DNA of 64,000 nucleotides from JACPUX01 sp964517465 (GTDB lineage Bacteria > Pseudomonadota > Gammaproteobacteria > Burkholderiales > Casimicrobiaceae): the NCBI GenBank assembly GCA_964517465.1, contig CAZFEK010000001.1:124001-188000 (forward strand), given 5' to 3'. Within the stretch, counting starts at the first letter, position 1. Each line of letters opens with the position of its first letter. The notes below the pieces were generated by a model. That model was given only the letters and a program-made list of their open reading frames with translations, searched no databases and was not told where the DNA came from. Positions 8,631 to 16,706 of this stretch are shown here, piece after piece. The position numbers and the translations under genes were made by a program.

Positions 8631-9344
8631 TCAAACGCCGAGGTGGCGCTGCACGATTTCGGGCTGCGTCTGGAGCGCGGCACAGGCGCCTTCGAAAACG
8701 ACTTGCCCCTTGACCAGGACCACCGCCCGATCGCACAAGGCAGTCAGCGCCCGATGGTTCTTGTCCACGATCACCGTGGCGATGCCGCTGGCCTTGATCT
8801 CGCGCACGATGCGCCAGATCTCGCGGGCGATGATGGGCGCCAAACCTTCGGTGGCCTCGTCGAGGATGAGCAGATCGGGGTTGGTCATCAAGGCGCGGCC
8901 GATGGTGAGCATTTGCTGTTCGCCGCCGGAGAGCTGGCCGCCGCCATGGGTGATGCGCTCGGCGAGCCGGGGAAAGGTGGCGAGCACGCGCTCATAGGTC
9001 CAGTCGCGCTGCCCCTTTGGGCTGGCCCGCGCCGCCATCTGCAAGTTCTCCGCTACGCTCAGGTTGGGAAAGATGCCGCGCCCCTCGGGCACATAGGCGA
9101 GACCCCTGCGGATGATCTGATAGGTGGGGAATCCGCTCACTTCCTGCCCGCCGATTTTCACCGAGCCTTGGCGGGGCACCACCAAGCCGATCACCGATTT
9201 CAAGAGCGTCGTTTTGCCCATGCCGTTGCGACCCATCAGGGCGACGGTCTCGCCTTGCCTGACGCAAAAGTCGACCCCGTGCAAAATATGGCTGCTGCCG
9301 TAATAACTCTGCAGACCTCGCGCTTCGAGCAGAAACTCACTCAT
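8631..9344 (-). CDS. livF: Branched-chain-type ABC transporter ATP-binding protein LivF
   Basis: A 237-residue ABC ATPase. Walker A is GRNGMGKT near residue 38, the signature is LSGGEQQ, and Walker B is LLILDEATEGLAP, all in the order usual for LivF. It pairs with LivG to drive import of a small carboxylate through the LivHM channel. The gene overlaps the end of livG by 8 bp, showing tight coupling. Because the importer sits between benzoate-CoA ligase and accessory benzoate genes, the cargo is more likely benzoate or another aromatic acid than leucine. This is an inference from context. Confidence 0.92.
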   Translation of the reverse strand: MSEFLLEARGLQSYYGSSHILHGVDFCVRQGETVALMGRNGMGKTTLLKSVIGLVVPRQGSVKIGGQEVSGFPTYQIIRRGLAYVPEGRGIFPNLSVAENLQMAARASPKGQRDWTYERVLATFPRLAERITHGGGQLSGGEQQMLTIGRALMTNPDLLILDEATEGLAPIIAREIWRIVREIKASGIATVIVDKNHRALTALCDRAVVLVKGQVVFEGACAALQTQPEIVQRHLGV

Positions 9345-10098
9345 GCACTACCTCGTCGTCCCCCAGGTAGGCTTCGCGAACCGCGGCGCTCTGGCGTATC
9401 TGCTCCGGCGGGCCCGATTCCAAGACTTGCCCGTTGACCATCACCGTGATGGTATGGGCGGCGGCAAACACCGCGTCCATGTCGTGTTCGACGAGCAGTA
9501 TCGCGTGCTGCGGCGTGAGACGGCGCAGCAGCTCCATCATGCGCAGCGATTCCTCGGCGCCCATGCCGGCCAAGGGCTCGTCGAACAACAACACGCGCGC
9601 CTCGGTGGCGAGCACCATCGCCACTTCCAGCTGGCGTCTTTCGCCGTGGGAGAGTTCTCCGACAATGCGATCGCGCCTCGACTGCAAACCCACCTCGGCA
9701 ATGGCCGCATCCGCCCGCTCGTTGACCGCCCGATCGGACAGCGCGCCCGCCCATACCCGCCAGGGCCGCGGCCGGCGCGACTGCGCGGCGAGGCGGACGT
9801 TTTCAAAGACGGTGAAGCGCATGAAGACATTGCTGCGCTGGTAGCTGCGCCCGATGCCGGCCAGGGACCGCTGGTAAGAGTCAAGCCCGCTGATATCTCG
9901 TTCGGCGAGAAGAATGCGGCCGCTGGTGGGCGCCAAATCGCCAGAGAGCAGGTTGATGCAAGTCGATTTCCCGGCGCCGTTGGGGCCGACCAGAGCATGC
10001 AACTCGCCCTGGCGCAGCGCCAGCGAAACGCCTTGGTTCGCAGCGAGGCCGCCGAAAAACCGCGTCAACTCGACCGCTCTCAGCATCGGCTCACTCAT
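9337..10098 (-). CDS. livG: Branched-chain-type ABC transporter ATP-binding protein LivG
   Basis: A 253-residue ABC ATPase with Walker A GPNGAGKS, signature LSHGERRQLE and Walker B VLLFDEPLAGMG, followed by the LivG-type C-terminal tail ending in YLGDDEV. The start is placed at ATG 10098; a GTG two codons earlier (10104) is also in frame. Both lie inside the end of livM, so translation is coupled. It is the partner of LivF in an importer for an aromatic or other carboxylic acid. Confidence 0.92.
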   Translation of the reverse strand: MSEPMLRAVELTRFFGGLAANQGVSLALRQGELHALVGPNGAGKSTCINLLSGDLAPTSGRILLAERDISGLDSYQRSLAGIGRSYQRSNVFMRFTVFENVRLAAQSRRPRPWRVWAGALSDRAVNERADAAIAEVGLQSRRDRIVGELSHGERRQLEVAMVLATEARVLLFDEPLAGMGAEESLRMMELLRRLTPQHAILLVEHDMDAVFAAAHTITVMVNGQVLESGPPEQIRQSAAVREAYLGDDEVVHE

Positions 10099-11056
10099 CG
10101 TCACCCGCCTTGGGCTTGGGCTTGAAGCGTCCCGGCAATGCAGCCAGACCGCCGGGCAGGAAGAGCACGGCGGTGACGATCACTCCGCCCATCAGTAGCT
10201 GCCAATGTTTGGTCCAAGAGGAGAAAAACTCCTGCATGGCGACGAAGCCGAAGGCCCCGGTGATTGCGCCGCCAAAGCTTCCGGTACCGCCCAAAATGAC
10301 CATCAAAAGCACGTTGCCCGACTGATGCCAGGAAAGGTATTCAGGGGTAACGAAACCAAAAAGCAACGCATAAAGATAACCGGCCACTCCCGCCAGGGCT
10401 CCGGCGATGGTGAAAGCCGCGAGCTTGTAGCGAAACGTCGGGTAACCCATGGCGAGCATGCGCGACTCGTTGTCGCGTATGCCCAGCAGTATGCTTCCGA
10501 AAGACGAGCGTTTGATTTGCCCCAGCAAGGCGTACACCCCCAGAGCGCAAGCGACGATAAAGAAATAGGTCGCCTTGGGCTGGTCGAGGTCGAAGGGCCG
10601 GAAAGAACCCAAAGCAGCGCTCGGTTTGAAGTGGACGTAGATGCCGTCCGAACCGCCGCCCAGTGCGGTGTCGTGAAACAAGTAATAAGCCATCTGCGCA
10701 AAAGCGAGCGTTACCATGATGAAATACACGCCTTTGGTGCGCAGGACAAAAAACCCGATCACCAGCGCGGCCAGCGCGGCCACGACGATCGCCGCCGGCA
10801 GGGTGAGCCAAAGGCTCGCCGCTTCGTATTTTGGCGTCATCAGCGCCAGCACATAGGCCGCTATGCCGAAATACGCGGCGTGCCCGAAACTCACCAGGCC
10901 GGTTACGCCGACCAAGAGATCGAGACTCATGGCAAAGATCGCCAACACCATGCCTTTGGCAACCAGTTCGACATAAAAGGCGGGCCCCACCCAGGGAAAA
11001 ACGGCGAGAAGCGCCAACGCCAACAATTGCAGAAAGAGCTTGAGCGCAGGAGACAT
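10091..11056 (-). CDS. livM: Branched-chain-type ABC transporter permease LivM
   Basis: A 321-residue inner-membrane permease with about nine to ten hydrophobic segments and the conserved LivM stretch SFGHAAYFGIAAY near the N-terminus. The EAA-like loop reads GIRDNESRMLAMGY. The start ATG at 11056 overlaps the livH stop as TGATG; a longer in-frame start would lie inside livH and is less likely. With LivH it forms the membrane channel of the importer. Confidence 0.92.
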   Translation of the reverse strand: MSPALKLFLQLLALALLAVFPWVGPAFYVELVAKGMVLAIFAMSLDLLVGVTGLVSFGHAAYFGIAAYVLALMTPKYEAASLWLTLPAAIVVAALAALVIGFFVLRTKGVYFIMVTLAFAQMAYYLFHDTALGGGSDGIYVHFKPSAALGSFRPFDLDQPKATYFFIVACALGVYALLGQIKRSSFGSILLGIRDNESRMLAMGYPTFRYKLAAFTIAGALAGVAGYLYALLFGFVTPEYLSWHQSGNVLLMVILGGTGSFGGAITGAFGFVAMQEFFSSWTKHWQLLMGGVIVTAVLFLPGGLAALPGRFKPKPKAGDDE

Positions 11057-11919
11057 CAGGACTTGAAGATCCCTTCTGGACGCCACAAGAGCACCACGGC
11101 CATCACGAGATAGACCACGAGCCCGGCAAAATCGGGAACCAACACTTTGCCGAAAGTGTCGGCGAAGCCGATCACCACCGCTGCCACCAGGGCGCCCCAG
11201 ACCGATCCGATGCCGCCGATCACCACGATCACGAAAGAGAGAATGAGCACATGATTTCCCATGCCCGGAAAAACCGAGGAAACCGGCGCGGCGATCATCC
11301 CGGCGAATGCCGCCAGGGTAACGCCCAGCGCAAACACCAGGGTGTACATGCGGTTGATGTCTATGCCTAGGGCTTGCACCATGTCGCGATCGTGATTGCC
11401 GGCGCGTATCATCATGCCCACGCGAGTGCGCTGAATCAAGAAGTAAAGCCCCACCGCGAGGAGAATGCAGACCACCGAAATCACCAGCCGGTAGACCGGG
11501 TAGGAAAGTGAATCGGAGAGTTTGATCGAGGCGGAAAAGATTGCCGGAATGGCCACTCCGTGCACATCATCGCCCAAAGCCAAGGAGCGCAGCTCTTCGA
11601 ACACCAAGATCAAACCGTAGGTGAGCAGCACTTGCTCCAAGTGATTGCGTTTGTACAAATGCCGAAACAGAGTCCACTCTAGCGCCGCACCCAAAACAGC
11701 GGCCAGCGGGATGCCGAGCAGGACGGCGGCAAAAAGGCTGCCGGTTTTTGCCGTGAGTGCGAAAGCCATGTAAGCGCCGACCATGTAAAAGCTGCCATGC
11801 GCCAGATTGATCACACCCATGATGCCGAAGATCAGGGTGAGACCGCTGGCCACCAGGAATAGCAGCAACCCGTACTGGACCGCGTTGAGCGTTTGAATCA
11901 GGAAAGAAACGAAATCCAT
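11056..11919 (-). CDS. livH: Branched-chain-type ABC transporter permease LivH
   Basis: A 287-residue permease with about eight hydrophobic segments, the N-terminal GLLLFLVASGLTLIFGIMG pattern and the NLAHGSFYMVGAY motif of the LivH family. The EAA-like loop contains RAGNHDRDMVQALGI. The gene is separated from the upstream binding-protein gene by a 69-bp gap that holds a strong hairpin, and it overlaps livM at the stop codon. This is the usual arrangement for a high-expression binding protein followed by lower-expression membrane parts. Confidence 0.92.
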   Translation of the reverse strand: MDFVSFLIQTLNAVQYGLLLFLVASGLTLIFGIMGVINLAHGSFYMVGAYMAFALTAKTGSLFAAVLLGIPLAAVLGAALEWTLFRHLYKRNHLEQVLLTYGLILVFEELRSLALGDDVHGVAIPAIFSASIKLSDSLSYPVYRLVISVVCILLAVGLYFLIQRTRVGMMIRAGNHDRDMVQALGIDINRMYTLVFALGVTLAAFAGMIAAPVSSVFPGMGNHVLILSFVIVVIGGIGSVWGALVAAVVIGFADTFGKVLVPDFAGLVVYLVMAVVLLWRPEGIFKS

Positions 11920-11931
11920 GCGCGCGGGAAG

Positions 11932-11953
11932 CCCGCCGCGATTTCGCGGCGGG
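11932..11953 (-). terminator. Intercistronic hairpin between binding-protein and permease genes
   Basis: A perfect 10-bp inverted repeat, CCCGCCGCGA and TCGCGGCGGG, is separated by only two bases. It lies between the binding-protein stop and the livH start. There is no T-run after it in the direction of transcription. It is more likely a partial attenuator or mRNA-stabilising stem that keeps binding-protein mRNA abundant than a full terminator. Confidence 0.6.
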
Positions 11954-11988
11954 TCCTTTGAATTACGATTGGGTCAAACTGCCGCGGA

Positions 11989-13194
11989 TCAAAGCTTGCA
12001 GCCGCGGGCCGGATCAGCCAGGCCTTTGATCAGCACCGAAACGACTTTGTTTTCTTTGCCTTCCACTTTGCGCAGATAGATGTCCTGCATCGGGTTGTGC
12101 GCTTTGGAGAGGGTGAAAGTGCCGCGCGGGCTGTCGATCTTGGCCGCTTCCATGCCTTTGATCATGTCGGCGCGCTTGGACATATCGCCTTTCACCGAAC
12201 TGATGCCCGCGGCCAGCAACTGCGCGGCATCATAACCCTGCACCGCAAAAACGTCGGGCGCCATCTTGTAGGCCTTGTTGTAGGCGGCGCGGAAAGATTT
12301 GTCCTTGGCGTTGTCGAGACCGTCCGCGTAATGGAGGGAGGTCAAAAGCCCTTGCCCCGCATCACCCATCGCTTCCAAAGTGCCATCGGTCAGGAAACCC
12401 GGGGCATACAAGGGAATGCTGGCGCGCAATCCCGCCGCGGCGTAATCTTTGACGAACTTCACCGCCCCGCCGCCGGAGAAGAAGACGAACACGGCGTCGG
12501 GCTTGAGCGCGGCAATTTCGGTCAGGAAAGGCTGGAACTCGACGTTGGGGAAAGGCAAGGTCATTTCTTTCACAACCTTGCCGCCGGCTTTTTCGAAAGA
12601 TTCCTTGAAGCCGTCGATCATCTGCTGCCCGGCGGCATACTTCCAAGTGAGCGTAACCACCTTGCGCGCGCCTTTTTCGTATGCCACCGGGCCCATGGCA
12701 TAGGCGGATTGCCAGTTGCTGAAGGAGGTGCGAAAGATGTTCGGCGCGCACAAAGGCCCGGTGATTTCGTCGGCCCCGGCGTTGGGCACGATAAACAAGG
12801 TGTTGTTGTCCCGCGCCACCTTGGCCATGGCGAGCGCCACGCCGGAATGTACCGTGCCCACCAGAACATCGACTTGATCACGCTTGACCAGCTTGTTGGT
12901 GTTCTCCGTGGCCTTGGCCGGATCGGACTCGTCATCTACCACGAAATATTCGATCTCTTTGCCGCCCAGCTTGCCGCCGCTTTCTTCGACATAAAGCTTG
13001 AAGCCGTTGGTGATGGCGTTGCCCAGCGAAGCGTAAGTGCCGGTGTAGGGCAGCATCAAGCCCACTTTGACCTTGGCGCCCTGCGCCTGAGCCGTTCCCC
13101 AGGGGGCCAAGGCGGCAAGCGCCAGCGCTGCAAACAGCCCCGCGCCCTGCCGCCCCATCGATGGGATAAAAGAAACCAGTTTGTCCGTCTTCAT
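11989..13194 (-). CDS. livK: Periplasmic substrate-binding protein of Liv-type ABC transporter
   Basis: A 401-residue type I periplasmic binding protein. A signal peptide covers about residues 1-38, with a hydrophobic FAALALAALAPW core and cleavage likely after AQA. The mature part begins AKVKVGLMLPYTGTYASLG, typical of the family. The start is ATG 13194, because AAGGAGGG lies six bases upstream; a TTG two codons earlier would sit directly on that site. It should capture the ligand and deliver it to LivHM. Its place among benzoate genes suggests an aromatic acid ligand, which is inference. Confidence 0.92.
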   Translation of the reverse strand: MKTDKLVSFIPSMGRQGAGLFAALALAALAPWGTAQAQGAKVKVGLMLPYTGTYASLGNAITNGFKLYVEESGGKLGGKEIEYFVVDDESDPAKATENTNKLVKRDQVDVLVGTVHSGVALAMAKVARDNNTLFIVPNAGADEITGPLCAPNIFRTSFSNWQSAYAMGPVAYEKGARKVVTLTWKYAAGQQMIDGFKESFEKAGGKVVKEMTLPFPNVEFQPFLTEIAALKPDAVFVFFSGGGAVKFVKDYAAAGLRASIPLYAPGFLTDGTLEAMGDAGQGLLTSLHYADGLDNAKDKSFRAAYNKAYKMAPDVFAVQGYDAAQLLAAGISSVKGDMSKRADMIKGMEAAKIDSPRGTFTLSKAHNPMQDIYLRKVEGKENKVVSVLIKGLADPARGCKL

Positions 13195-13311
13195 CTTCAA
13201 CCCTCCTTAAGGTAAAACCCGCGGCGCAGAGGAACACCCCGCCCGCATCCAATTGCGCAGTAAGGCGGCAATCACAGCACTTCCACCCACCGGCGTCAAG
13301 CAAATTGCGGA

Positions 13312-14436
13312 TCAATACACCAATTGACACTCCCGGCCGATGATACTCAAATCGACATAGGCCGATCCATTGTGTTTGGTCTCCGAAAAATCCACCACAA
13401 AGCCGCCAAGGTCGAAGTTGCGCATCGAATCCAGCGCACGCATGAGGCCGTTGCGCGTGGCCGCCTTGCCCGTTCGGCGCAACCCTTCCAAAAAGACCCG
13501 CGCCGCAACATAGCCTTCGAATTGCATCAGCGAGGGCTTGGCCTCGCGGGCGCCAAAACGCCCGAAATCTTCGAGATATTCACGAACGATCTTCAAGCCG
13601 CGATTGCGAATGTTGGGGAAAACCTGCGCCAAACCCACGCCGCGCGCTTTCTCTGCGCTGGCCACCGAACAGATGGTGTCGGCGTTGCCATAAGACAGAG
13701 TGTTGATCGGCGACTGCAGTCCATGGTCGCGTGCCGCGGCAACGTATTCTCCGGCGCGCTTGGCCGGCGTGATCAACAAGACGAGATCGGCGTGGGCGCG
13801 ACTCACCACGCCGAAGCTCGTTTTGACCGTTTCCGGGCCGGTGAGCGCGATGGCCGCTCGGGCAACCGGTTCCATGCCGTGCGCCTTCAAGACGCCTTCC
13901 ACGATCGCCAGCCCCGACTTGCCGAAAGGGATGTCCACATAAACCACGGCAATGCGCTTGAGACCCACCGTCAGCGAGTGTTCGATGATCTTGCGGTACT
14001 GATCGGCATCGCCGGCGCGCACATGATAAAGGTAGGGATGGTGCGGTTTGCGGAAAGGCTCTGCGCCGGGCACCACCCCAATGACCGGCAAGCCGGCCGA
14101 TTCCAGCGCCTTTTCGGTCAGGAGTTTGGTCAGCGCCGGAGAGCCGACCGGCAAGAGCAGCGCGAGCGCCGAACCGCGACCCAGGCGCGCCACCGCGGCC
14201 AAGGTTTTATCGGGGTTGTATTCGTCGTCTTCGGTGACCAGGTTGACGCTCTGGCCATGCACTCCGCCATTGGCGTTCACGGCGGCCAGGGCGACGCGGA
14301 TGCCGCTGTTGTAGGCCAAACCTTCGACGCCGATCGGGCCGCTCATCGGGGCCACCTGCGCCACGACAAATTCTGCGCGCGCGCCGGTGCTGATCGCCAT
14401 GATCGCGGCTAGCACCCAAGCTTGCCATGAAATCAT
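13312..14436 (-). CDS. Second periplasmic binding protein, next to a two-component system
   Basis: A 374-residue type I periplasmic binding protein with a signal peptide at residues 1-21 (cleavage after ARA) and the family start FVVAQVAPMSGPIG. It is clearly a different protein from the LivK-like protein downstream: it has an NANGGVHG loop and a distinct C-terminus ending in CQLVY. It follows the sensor kinase gene by 124 bp on the same strand. An unusual feature is the AGGA site only about one base before the ATG. It could be a second ligand receptor for the LivHMGF importer or a ligand-presenting partner of the adjacent kinase. The sequence cannot decide between these. Confidence 0.85.
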   Translation of the reverse strand: MISWQAWVLAAIMAISTGARAEFVVAQVAPMSGPIGVEGLAYNSGIRVALAAVNANGGVHGQSVNLVTEDDEYNPDKTLAAVARLGRGSALALLLPVGSPALTKLLTEKALESAGLPVIGVVPGAEPFRKPHHPYLYHVRAGDADQYRKIIEHSLTVGLKRIAVVYVDIPFGKSGLAIVEGVLKAHGMEPVARAAIALTGPETVKTSFGVVSRAHADLVLLITPAKRAGEYVAAARDHGLQSPINTLSYGNADTICSVASAEKARGVGLAQVFPNIRNRGLKIVREYLEDFGRFGAREAKPSLMQFEGYVAARVFLEGLRRTGKAATRNGLMRALDSMRNFDLGGFVVDFSETKHNGSAYVDLSIIGRECQLVY

Positions 14437-14560
14437 TTCCTCGCTCCATCTGTCTGGACCTGCGCGACTTTGCCGGCAAGCTCTTGATCTGAGCAGGCAG
14501 TCTAGAAGGCCCTCATCAAATCGAGGTCATGGGCTTGTGAAATTCTTGTGAAAAACCGAC

Positions 14561-15901
14561 TCAAGTTGCCGCAAAGACCAGCCTGGCCCGGGTGCCGCCT
14601 TCGGCCCGCGGCTCGATGCGGATTCGCCATCCGGCCTGATCGCAAATCCGCTTGACGATGGCCAGGCCCAGCCCGAAACCGTCTCCGCTGTGCGAGTCGC
14701 CGCGACGAAACCGCCGGAAGAGCTCGGGAATGCGACCGGGGTCCACCCCGTGCCCGGTGTCCTCGATTTCGACTTGTCGGACATTGCCGGTCAAGCGTAT
14801 GCCGCCTTGGTCGGTATAACGCACGGCATTGCCCAGGAGATTGGATAACACCACCAGAAGGGCATTGCGCGGGGCGCTGACGATGATTCCCGGCGGCACC
14901 TCGAGACTCAGCACCAGCCCTTTGTTCTGGGCCCGCTCGCGCACCGTTTCCAATGCCTGCTCGGCGCACTCCCGCAGATCGATGGCGTCGCGCTCGCCGC
15001 CATCCTGCTCTCTTGCCAACAAGAGAAACACGTTGACCAAACCGGAAAGGCGAGTCGACGCGCGCGCAATGCGCTCGACGCGTTCGCGGGCCTTGGGCGG
15101 CAATTCTTCTTCCAAGAGCAGCTCGCTGCTGGTTTGAATCGCGGTGAGCGGGGTGCGCAACTCGTGGCTCACGTCGGCGGTGAAAGAACGCTCGCGCGCC
15201 AGCAGCCGGGCGGTGCGCCGATGGTAATCGTCGAATGCCTCGGCCAGCCCGGCCACTTCGCGCTCGCGATAAATATCCTTGAGCGTCGCGTCCCCGGTGG
15301 GCGTGTCAAGCCGCGAAACGCGCTCCGACAAATCGACGATCTGCCGGGTCAGCCGCCCGGACAACCACCAGCCGGCGAGGCCCGTGACCAGCGCCGTGAG
15401 CGCGGCGCTCAGCACCAGCGCCCAGGTGAATTTGAGCGCCCTCTCCTGATGCAGGGTGACGGCATAGGCCACGTAGAAGCGAACCTCGCCGATTTCGCGC
15501 ACGCCGACGCGATATCGGTTCTCTCCGGTTTGCAGATCGTGAAACCCCGGTGCGAGATCGCGCAGATCGGCCGGCACGACGATTCGCTCGGCCTGGTTTC
15601 GGGCCACGTAGCCCTGGACCAGCCAGTTGGCGCGAAACCACTTGCGCAAGGAGCTGGCATCGCTGTCCGGGCGCACATCCTTTTGCGGCAGGCTGCGCAG
15701 AGGCATGCCTTCCACGATGCCGCGGCGCTCGTAGGTCTGCAGCACTTCCTCCAGCTCGTCGGAGACGATCTGATCGATGAGCTGTGCCTCCTGCTGGCGA
15801 TTCAAGAGGTGAATGGCCACGGCGTGCGAGAGCACCAGCACCAAGCCGGCCAGCGCGAAGGTGGAAGCAAACTTGAGCTTGAGGCTATGCCTTAGGGGCA
15901 T
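14561..15901 (-). CDS. Membrane sensor histidine kinase
   Basis: A 446-residue two-component kinase. Transmembrane helix 1 lies near residues 12-32 and helix 2 near 158-180, enclosing a periplasmic sensor region of about 125 residues. A HAMP-like linker follows to about 235. The dimerisation/phosphoacceptor box FTADVSHELRTPL has the phospho-accepting His246. The ATPase domain shows the N box with Asn354 and Asn358, the G1 box DTGHG (381-385) and the G2 box GFGLGL (408-413). The ATG overlaps the response regulator end by 17 bp, so both are translated together. The neighbours (benzoate-CoA ligase upstream, binding protein downstream) suggest it senses an aromatic acid or related signal; this is inference. 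Confidence 0.92.
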   Translation of the reverse strand: MPLRHSLKLKFASTFALAGLVLVLSHAVAIHLLNRQQEAQLIDQIVSDELEEVLQTYERRGIVEGMPLRSLPQKDVRPDSDASSLRKWFRANWLVQGYVARNQAERIVVPADLRDLAPGFHDLQTGENRYRVGVREIGEVRFYVAYAVTLHQERALKFTWALVLSAALTALVTGLAGWWLSGRLTRQIVDLSERVSRLDTPTGDATLKDIYREREVAGLAEAFDDYHRRTARLLARERSFTADVSHELRTPLTAIQTSSELLLEEELPPKARERVERIARASTRLSGLVNVFLLLAREQDGGERDAIDLRECAEQALETVRERAQNKGLVLSLEVPPGIIVSAPRNALLVVLSNLLGNAVRYTDQGGIRLTGNVRQVEIEDTGHGVDPGRIPELFRRFRRGDSHSGDGFGLGLAIVKRICDQAGWRIRIEPRAEGGTRARLVFAAT

Positions 15902-16574
15902 GCGCAGGCGCGAAACGGTAACCTATGCCATGCACGGTCTCGATCGGCGAGTGCCCGCGCGTGTCGGTCAGCGCCCGCCGCAGCAAATGCATGTGGCTAC
16001 GCAAGGTGTCGCTGACCAATTGTTCGCCACCCCAGACCGCGTGCTCGAGCTCAGCCCGGGTGTGCACGCGGTTCGGCGCGCGACAGAGGGTTTCCAGCAG
16101 GCGCAGGCACTTGCGGGACAAATGCACCGCGCGCCCCTCCACGGTGACCTCCAGCTTCGCCGGGTCGAAGACGATGCGATCGAAAACGAGCTTCGAATCC
16201 ACCACTCGGCCCCGATGCCTTGCCACCAGGGCGTTGAGCCGGGCCTCAACTTCGCGCAGGGCGAAAGGCTTGACCAGATAGTCGTCGGCCCCGCATTCGA
16301 AAGCCGCGAGCTTGTCGTCGAGCACATCGCGGGCGGTGAGTATCAGGACCGGAACATCGTTCCGGGCCTCGGTGCGCAGCTTGCGGCACAAACACATCCC
16401 GTCCATGCCCGGCAGGCCCAAATCGAGGATGATCGCGTCGAAGTCGAAAGCCACCGCCAAATGTAGTCCGGTGACTCCGTCATGGGCGAAATCCGCCAAG
16501 TGGCCGCGGCTTTCCAGAAAGTCGCCCAGATTGCCGGCGATATCCGGATCGTCCTCGATGATCAGCACCCGCAT
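15885..16574 (-). CDS. OmpR/PhoB-family response regulator
   Basis: A 229-residue regulator. The receiver domain (1-115) has the acidic pocket EDD (7-9), phospho-acceptor Asp51 in ILDLGLPGMDG, and conserved Lys102 in VKPF. The winged-helix DNA-binding domain (about 130-225) includes LSRKCLRLLETLC and ends in the GIGYRF wing motif. The start ATG at 16574 begins directly at MRVLIIEDD; an upstream in-frame extension has no domain match. The partner kinase overlaps downstream. It lies 132 bp after benzoate-CoA ligase on the same strand and may be transcribed from its own promoter in that gap. Confidence 0.92.
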   Translation of the reverse strand: MRVLIIEDDPDIAGNLGDFLESRGHLADFAHDGVTGLHLAVAFDFDAIILDLGLPGMDGMCLCRKLRTEARNDVPVLILTARDVLDDKLAAFECGADDYLVKPFALREVEARLNALVARHRGRVVDSKLVFDRIVFDPAKLEVTVEGRAVHLSRKCLRLLETLCRAPNRVHTRAELEHAVWGGEQLVSDTLRSHMHLLRRALTDTRGHSPIETVHGIGYRFAPAHAPKA

Positions 16575-16706
16575 GGCAAATACTTCAAAGCCAAAGACGC
16601 GGGAGCAACTCGCGCCTCTCCCCGCTCTGCGCGTGACCGAGGGGCCGGGTGGCAAGGGGCATAGGCGCGGTTATCCAGAATTGTGGGTGATGAGAATGGA
16701 GCAATT

